DNA of 64,000 nucleotides, from NCBI GenBank assembly GCA_018287875.1, contig JAGVVL010000002.1, positions 7,006,001-7,070,000 on the forward strand, read 5' to 3'. This document shows positions 57,802 through 64,000 of this stretch, piece by piece. Numbering within the stretch: position 1 is the first letter of the stretch; each line of letters starts with the position of its first letter. Position numbers and translations under genes: made by a program. The notes under the pieces were generated by a model. The model did no database searches. It was given only the letters and a program-made list of their open reading frames with translations, and was not told where the DNA came from. Source of the DNA: Nigrospora sphaerica (Eukaryota; Ascomycota; Sordariomycetes; Amphisphaeriales; Apiosporaceae).

Positions 57802-59064
57802 TGGGGTCAGGTGAGAAGCTCCACAGGGGTCTTGGCAAGCTTCAGTATAGTCTGCCATGTCTGGCATCTTTCATTGCGTTAGTTTTGCTTTAATGAACAA
57901 CCTTGAAGTTCGTTTCTATCTTTTCGGTGCCGCTGTGGTGCGACAAGAGCATGACACGAAATTACGAGGAAACGAAGAAGCGAATGAATAATGCAACAGT
58001 ATAGGGTTGTCGGTATACCTTTTACCGTCTAAGAATATCATGTACCACCGGTATTTGGACACGGCTCGTCAATGAAAAGGTAATTATTATCTAGGTGTGC
58101 GTCTTCCGAGCCGTTGAAATTAGCAAATACCAAATATTTAGCGCTAGATAATGATGAATAACCAGGCATGACACTTTTGCTTCAGGTTATTCGGAAAGAT
58201 GGATTTCAACTATCAACATTACTTATTCCCCCCTCTTCTCTCTTTTTGGACTCATCAGTACAGTAATAGTTGTGCAGTGGTTTTCAAAGTAGCGCGAAAT
58301 GCCGCATTTAACGCCCCGTGCTCTTGACTGGACCTAGGATTTTGTTCATCTCTTCTCTTTTTCTCTTTCTCTTGCATTGTCCCCACATATTGGAAACTCG
58401 AGGCCCAGAGCGGCTTCCCACATTCGAACTATGAAGTATAGACAACTATCATCCCCTTTTCTGATGGCCAAATGATATTCAAACCGGCATCGGACACATA
58501 TGAAGAGGCTTCTCGGGGGTTGGAATCAAATCGACCAGACCTGCAGTTGCCTTCTGGATGTTTTTACAACACAACTTCTCTTAGAGAGATATGACTTACC
58601 CGACTGTCACAAAATCTAGAAATATAAAAGCAGTGTCGAAGGGCAGACTTTTTTTTAAAGTGTATGCGTATCAGTGTAAATCAGTAAAGCTCCCTGGCTC
58701 AGACTGGGGAATAGCTCTTTGTACCGCTGTTGTACATCTGATGCCAACACTCGCTGCTTCGAACCGTCGGCAAATGACTCTTATAATCTTCCTTTATTTA
58801 CAGGCCTATAATAAGTCGATAAAGTAATCAGTACCCATAACATCAGGATTCAGGCCGCAGAGTCACTTGGTCTGCCACAGGTTCCAGTGATCTCGCAAAG
58901 TATTTAGATGTTTGCTTAGATTGAAGGATCTCTTCGAAAATGAATTGTAGTACTTTCACAGTGTGTAATTATAAAATAATCTTGAAAATCTCGCTGGCTA
59001 CATGTTATTCGTGGGTGCCCGCCCTCCGTGACAAAGATGTCGTGAACAATTCCGTCATGGAGTT

Positions 59065-60828
59065 CTACCCCGGCAACTCCCATCGATGATGTTTGTTGTG
59101 CCCTTCATTCTGGTACATTTCATAGCGCGACGGCTCTGCATACATATCAGCCGGCTGCGTGTACTGTCCTGTAGGCGGCTGGTATGCTGTCTTTTCGTAC
59201 TGATCATGGGTATCAGCTTGCAGTTCGGTGGCGCGACTCTTCCTCCTCCGATTCAATAACCAGATAGCTATGCCAATGATTGCCAGCGCCGAGGCACTGC
59301 CCACGGCAATCCCAACGATGGCACCAGTCGAGATACCACTGTTCTCCGCCGAGGCTTGCCCCTCGGGATTGCTGGGTCCCGCAGTTGTCCCAGTCTGTCC
59401 CGTCGAGTTGCTGTCAATGGTTGATTCACCCAAGGGACATATGTTCTTGACTTCGGTACTCGCCTCGTCCAGGGCCACAAGGTCTTCTTCCGTTGTAGGG
59501 TTCGCAGGCCAGAGCGTGAACTCGTTCCTGTCAACGTTGACCATCAAATAAGCGATGGAGAGGAAGTAGCTTCCCAACTGCGCCATGTCATTGGAGTTGA
59601 TATCTTGCATGGAATCGATAAGCAGGTCAGGACCCGTGCGGTTGGAGATGAGCTCGCCGGTTCGATGGTCAATCGAGACGTCAGGGACCACTAATTGACG
59701 GTTCGGCATGCGGACGGAGAGTCCCGATGACAGAGAAATGGTAACATCTCCATCGTATCTGGTACCTATCATGTCAGCCAAGAGCACAGGTACAGTCGGT
59801 GTGGCACTGCTCACGTTTTGACTCCTGGGGGATATCGTAGGTTCCACCAATTCATGCCTGTCGCTCTCTCTATCTTGAAGATGTCCATCTCGCCATCGCT
59901 GCTGATGTCCAAGAAGGCATTCACGTAGGGATCCAGAGGAATTCTCAAAAAGACCGGTAGGGTTGGGTTGATGCAAGCCGTGATGGCGGTGGATTTGGAA
60001 CCGTCAAAAACGCTCTTGTCAGTACCGTTTGGGAAGTTCAGCATTATATCCCTCAAGGTAACCAGCAACCCGGAAGGACAGCTTGGGTCAGGGGAACGAC
60101 CTGTGGTGAAGTTCGAGCTACCAGCCTTAGCACGGTCCTAGCCACCGAAGATGATGGACCCGTCCATTTGGGAGCCTGGGTCGCGGCCAGTTTGGCCCAG
60201 AATATGCTGTAGGTACGCGAGGAAATATTTGCAGAGTTCTTGAGAACATTGAGGAATGTCGAGTTTGAACCCAGACCCAAGGAGGCCAGAGGTGTGTACG
60301 CCTGTTCAACCCATAAATCCTTCGCGATGCCCAAAGGGAAGTCGAGTAGTGAGTTGTTGCCGACTGTCAATGTATCAGAGACGAAATCCATGTCTGGGTA
60401 CGGCGGCCGTCGACGGGGTGCGTGTCTGATGTTGTAGTCTTGCTCGCTTTCGATGTGGTCTGGCCATAGGCACCACCTCTGAATGAAGTACAACCAGCCG
60501 TAGTCCAGTCGTTTTCTAGGTGCTTGCAGTGTCCATCGGTACCGTAAAGCATAGTGTTGTTCATCGTCCTGGGTTTTCGGGGTCAGCTCGCCGCCTTGGA
60601 GCTCAAATCTGAGTAGATCTGGGGAGAAATGGTGACGAACCACTGCGGCATAAGAGAAAAGTTTTGCTTGGGCTCACCCACAGCCATTCTTATTCCTCGC
60701 GAAGCCTCGCCATTGGATAGGGTCACGTTGCCCACGCCAACAGAGATGGGCTTTGGGGCACAGTCGGCTGCAGAAGCAACGGACGCGGCAACAAGGCCAC
60801 CCAGGAAGAGAGGATATCGCAGTAGCAT
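59065..60828 (-). pseudogene. aspartic-protease-like (A1-fold) membrane protein, damaged
   Basis: The ancestral layout is clear. A signal peptide at 60828 (MLLRYPLFLGGLVAASVASA) is followed by ISVGVGNVTLSNGEA and an intron (60643-60569). Then comes NNTMLYGTDGHC to FRGGAYGQTT in one frame, and YPDMDFVSDTLTVGNNSLL to SIFWAKLAATQ in another. The pepsin-like MDGSIIFGG occurs in a third frame with a TAG right after it (60138-60140), then DRAKAG, and LLVTLRDIMLNFPNGTD onward. A further intron is at 59814-59759. The 3' part encodes YDGDVTISLSSG, a Ser/Thr-rich stalk, one membrane helix (GAIVGIAVGSASALAIIGIAIWLL) and a cytosolic tail. The first frameshift (about 60403-60408) fits one lost C. The second lesion plus TAG could alternatively be hidden by an intron from GTCC to CACAG. 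DTG catalytic motifs are not visible, so even the intact protein was probably not a protease. Confidence 0.6.
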
Positions 60829-61205
60829 TTCACTTGAGAAACAGGAAATGAAGAAAGATATGAAAAGTTGTGATGGTGATGACCCTGAGGCCTCAAGTTG
60901 AAATTTCGAATTCGCGGCCCTGGCAACGAGAAGGGGCGGAAACGTGCCGACAAAGGAGCACTCTAAAAGGATGCGGCCCGAGGGGTACAAAAATGACTGG
61001 GCCATCGGCGCCTGGGGAAAACGCGTTAAGATAACCACGTACACAAGGAAGAGAGGGCCATGGCCAGACCAACAATTCCAAGAAAGAGGAAAGATATGGT
61101 TCCTACCGGCCGAACAGGGGACAAGTACATACTCTGTTGTCCCGTATTTGACCCTGCGGCCCTCTCATACAGACACTGTGCCGCTTGCTCGCACAGGTCG
61201 GCTTA
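60829..61205. other. spacer before the transposon
   Basis: This is the upstream flank of the damaged protease-like gene, ending in the TA target copy at 61204-61205. No gene was seen. Confidence 0.6.
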
Positions 61206-61274
61206 AGCTCAAGCATCCCTTGGCGATACAGCCCCTTCGCGAGACAGCGGTTTCAGGGACGTCTCGAGATGCCT
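61206..61274 (+). repeat. left terminal inverted repeat
   Basis: A 69-base repeat beginning AGCTCAAGCATCCCTTGG. It matches the reverse complement of the right end with five mismatches; the first 29 bases are identical. Confidence 0.92.
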
Positions 61275-61380
61275 CAAGTGAGGTCACTCGACGATATCTA
61301 GCCAACTAAATGTCCTATAACTATGGTGTTAAGCCCGTTCGAACCGTCTATCTCCGTTCTTTCTAAATGAAGTTATCCAC

Positions 61381-63005
61381 ATGGAGCCCGAGCGCCTAGA
61401 ACTCATCCTACAGGAGATCGCCGACGGCAAACCCATCAGAGAAGCCGCCAGACAGTACCGCCTCAACAAAGACTAGTTATGCCGCCGCATCAAGTGGACA
61501 TTAACGCGTAAGGAGTACAACGCGACGAGGCAGTCGTTAAGCGCATCTCCAGAGCAACAGCTCGTCGACTAGGTGTTGTTACAGGCCAGGCTCGGCTGGG
61601 CGCCGCCTCACTCTCGCTTCCACTTCTTCGCCTTAGCGGTCCATCGCCAGTCTGGCAGCGAACACCTCGGCAAACACTGGCATGAGGCTTTTTTTATGCG
61701 CCATCCTAAAGTCAAGTCCATACGTTCCACGGGGATTGACTTCCTGCGCGTTAACAGTGCGACGCGCACCAATATCGAGGAGTTCTTTAATCGTCTCGAT
61801 GACCCAGGCCTTGCGGAGGTGTTACAGGCCGATACCTACAACGTCGACAAGATTGTCACGATGATAGGCCTTGGAGATAACCCCTTAGTCATCGGGCCGT
61901 CTGCGCTGCGCAAAATATACACCATGGACCCTGGCAACCGCGAGTGGGTGACGATATTGGAGTGCGTCAGCGCTGACGGGCGCGTCTTGCCACCTTTAGT
62001 CATCTTCAATGGCGTCGACGTTCAACAGCAGTGGTTTCAACAGCAAGTCGACGCTCCAGACTTCACGAACTGGAAGTTCTGCACCTCCGAAAAGGGCTGG
62101 ACTAACAACGCAATTACCTTACGGTGGCTCACGGAGGTGTTCATCCCCTTAACGGCTCCTGCGGACCGGAAGAGATGGCGACATCTTATTCTCGACGGTC
62201 ATGGCAGCCACGTCGACGATGCCTTCATGCTGGCCTGTCTAGAAGCCAAAATCTAGCTAGACTTCCTCCCAGCACACACCTCACACGTCCTCCAACCGCT
62301 AGACCTGGGCTCCTTTTCGGTGTTGAAGAGGTCCTACCGAGGGACCTTACGAGAAGCCTGCGCGTCGAGCCTCACGATGACGCCAGGCAAGCCAGAGTTC
62401 CTGTAGGCCTGGAACTTAGCTCGCAAGGTGGCCTTTACGCCTGCCAACTGCGCCTCAGGCTGGAGAGCAACCGGAATCTTCCCACGGACCGCAACAAGGC
62501 GCTGAACAATAGGTTAGCGAGGCAGCGTGACTAAGACCGTCCGGAAAGGCCTTCAACACCAGAAAGAAGGCCTCAAGAGATGGATACATTGGCTGCGATA
62601 ACTGCAGTGACGTTCCAGACCCCTAAGACCTCACGCCAATTAACCAATATCGTCAGGGACCTGCGTGGCCTTGACGTGGCCTACTCCACACCAACCTTCC
62701 GGTTTTTAACGCGCAAGCTCTGCAAGGCCCTTGACGATAGTTGCATGCAGATCGCCACACTTAAGCTCGAACGAGACCAGCTGGCAGCTGCGCTAGAGCG
62801 CCAAAAGCCTCAAAAACGGCGCCGCGTGAAGGCTTCGGCGCAGGAGCGATTTATAACTGTTCAGGACGTTAAAAGAGTCAAGAGGGAGATGGGGATCTTA
62901 CCTGATGAGCCTGACCTTGACTCCGACGGAGAAGGATGGGTAGACCTTAAGGCTTTTGAAGAAGAAACCGGTAGTGAGGTAGAGGAGTGTATTGTCGTCT
63001 CTTGA
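61381..63005 (+). pseudogene. Fot1/pogo-type transposase, degenerate
   Basis: The coding trace starts at ATG 61381 (MEPERLELILQEIADGK) with a helix-turn-helix (IREAARQYRLNKD) and then the CENP-B-like and DDE regions. In-frame stops: TAG at 61474, 61570, 62254 and about 62404. A shift near 62480 moves into the frame of RNKALNNRLARQ, which has a TAA at 62532. The last part (62580-63005) keeps 141 open codons (TPKTSRQLTNIV, helical LKLERDQLAAALERQ). The catalytic region shows ADTYNVDK, where the family has D-E; the second Asp is in LILDGHGSH and the third in LPAHTSHVLQPLDLGSF. The TAG codons and the Glu-to-Lys change fit CA-to-TA changes on one or other strand. No function remains in this copy. 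Confidence 0.85.
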
Positions 63006-63066
63006 ATATAAATAGCTAGTTCCCAGCTGGTCTGATTGAGGAGATATCCGTCTTTTCGGTGGCCGA

Positions 63067-63135
63067 AGGCATCGCGAGACACCCCTGAAACCGCTGTCTC
63101 GAGAATGGGCTGTATCGCCAAGGGATGCTTGAGCT
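63067..63135 (-). repeat. right terminal inverted repeat
   Basis: The reverse-complement partner of 61206-61274, followed directly by the second TA at 63136-63137. Confidence 0.92.
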
Positions 63136-64000
63136 TATCTGCTAGACCAAAGCAAGCGCCTCAGCTGGGTACTCTGTTGGGGTTAAACAGCTTCTGTTCT
63201 CCCTTTGCACTACTAGTGCAGTGGGATCTTTAACATTTTTCATTGCTACCCTTTTTTTTGTTCAAGATCTGTAGTTGTCTGCTGACTTAGGACGCATAGC
63301 CGCATCGTGACCTGGTTGTTGGCGAGCGGCAAGGGGACCCAAAGTTGGCACTGTTCGGCAACCCGACTTGCCTTCAGGTGCTCGAACCGGACCGGTCTCC
63401 AACCGATAGCCAGGGTACGCCGCAGATATCTCCGTAGAGGGTAGGTAGGCCGCATAGACGTGCAAGGCCCTCCACTCCCACTCGGCTCGCAGCGGCGAGC
63501 TCGGCGAGAAAAGGCCGTGTTATCCATGTCAAAGAAGCCCGGGAGACGTGTTGACGGGCGAATATGAGGCCATACTACCCGGGGGGGCCCCGTCCGAGAC
63601 CCATCAAACGCGGCGGCAAGGTAGGTCGTCAGGGCGCTTTTTGGACAAGTGAAGAGGAGAAGCGGTTCTTAAGGTGCCAATGTTATGCGCCAGGCCTAGT
63701 CCTTATCGGGGTTGCGGAATTTTCATTGGGCGGTGCGACCCGACGCTCTGGTAAGGGCTGTCTTCCAATCGACTCTGCGGGTACAGCTGCGAGAATCAGC
63801 AATATCACAGCGCTAATACGGAATCGGCCTACGTAGTGGGATATATGAGACACTTGCCAATTTGCTCCCTCATACGTGGCCGGTCAAGGCAAGGCTTCTA
63901 CTGCGACCGCCCATGTCGAATGATACACCCGCCTCGGGCACCGGGGGGTTTTATGTTTTCCGAGGTCCTGTTAGATTCTTAGTGGTTGGACGCCGCGATA
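63136..64000. other. right flank, no gene seen
   Basis: After the transposon, only short open frames without recognisable content occur up to the window edge. Confidence 0.5.

Larger units (their letters stand above)
56322..59064. other. AT-richer gene-free tract
   Basis: From about 56.6 kb, and clearly from 57.4 kb, the sequence is visibly richer in A and T than the rest of the window, with many T/C runs. No gene is confidently supported. A small frame (57598-57801) follows a palindrome and a C/T-rich leader and is listed separately. Confidence 0.5.
61206..63135 (+). mobile_element. complete Fot1/pogo (Tc1-mariner superfamily) DNA transposon
   Basis: A 1930-base element bounded by inverted repeats and flanked on both sides by TA (61204-61205 and 63136-63137), the target duplication of this superfamily. 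Its length is very close to Fot1 (about 1.93 kb). It carries one transposase reading direction. That reading is interrupted by several TAG/TAA codons and a frameshift, so the copy cannot make its own enzyme but still has both ends. Confidence 0.9.

Noticed and set aside
61132..63180. The shared string TACTCTGTTG on both sides of the transposon as an alternative target duplication
   Set aside because: It lies outside the inverted repeats at unequal distances. The TA pairs touching the repeats fit the superfamily exactly.
1..64000. tRNA, 5S rRNA, CRISPR arrays, phage or bacterial features
   Set aside because: I scanned for T-loop GTTCGA-type motifs and spaced direct repeats. Only isolated matches within introns or intergenic DNA were found, none folding into a tRNA by eye.

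Overview
The window is nuclear DNA from a filamentous ascomycete (Pezizomycotina, most likely Sordariomycetes). Genes are dense and lie on both strands. They carry short GT-AG introns of about 55-110 bases, with internal CTRAY-like branch sites in several. The gene set is typical of such fungi: COP9 signalosome subunit 6, an intracellular GH43 enzyme, an FSH1 hydrolase, two-domain GFA proteins and a Fot1/pogo transposon. I saw no bacterial operon structure, CRISPR array, rRNA or tRNA. Exon coordinates were worked out by hand from splice signals, reading-frame phase and recalled family sequence; no search was run.

Layout. 1-1063 (-) is the 5' part of THO2, running off the left edge, divergent from MET2 homoserine O-acetyltransferase (2315-3960, +). 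6949-9417 (+) is a PHO84-type phosphate transporter with a long C-terminal tail. 10097-11716 (-) is an intracellular GH43 beta-xylosidase with an XlnR/Xyr1-type site upstream. 12446-14262 (-) is a cytochrome P450, 14812-17468 (-) a dynamin/Mx-like GTPase, and 18503-21104 (-) mitochondrial EF-G2 (MEF2), divergent from the retromer sorting nexin VPS17 (22067-24036, +). A stretch of about 6.1 kb with no recognisable gene follows. Then come a zinc polyol-type dehydrogenase (30153-31636, +), CSN6 (33504-34828, -), an unrecognised Pro/His-rich protein (35761-36984, +), a frameshifted two-domain GFA protein (37308-38461, +), a secreted TAP-like serine hydrolase (39644-41493, +), a secreted GMC oxidoreductase (44063-45982, +), a second P450 (46357-48283, -), a PMC1-type calcium ATPase (49611-53368, -) and an FSH1-family hydrolase (55428-56321, -).

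The right end (about 56.4-64 kb) looks different. It has an AT-richer gene-free tract, a damaged aspartic-protease-like membrane protein gene (59065-60828, -), and a complete but dead Fot1/pogo element (61206-63135) with 69-bp inverted repeats and a TA target duplication. Its nonsense codons are of the RIP type.

Most neighbours are housekeeping or metabolic genes with no evident joint function. The possible functional groupings are the secreted hydrolase, secreted GMC enzyme and P450 at 39.6-48.3 kb, and the pentose-related pair of GH43 xylosidase and polyol dehydrogenase, which are 18 kb apart. I did not find a convincing new multi-gene system. The best leads are the Pro/His-repeat protein, the two recently damaged genes and the transposon-bearing right end.
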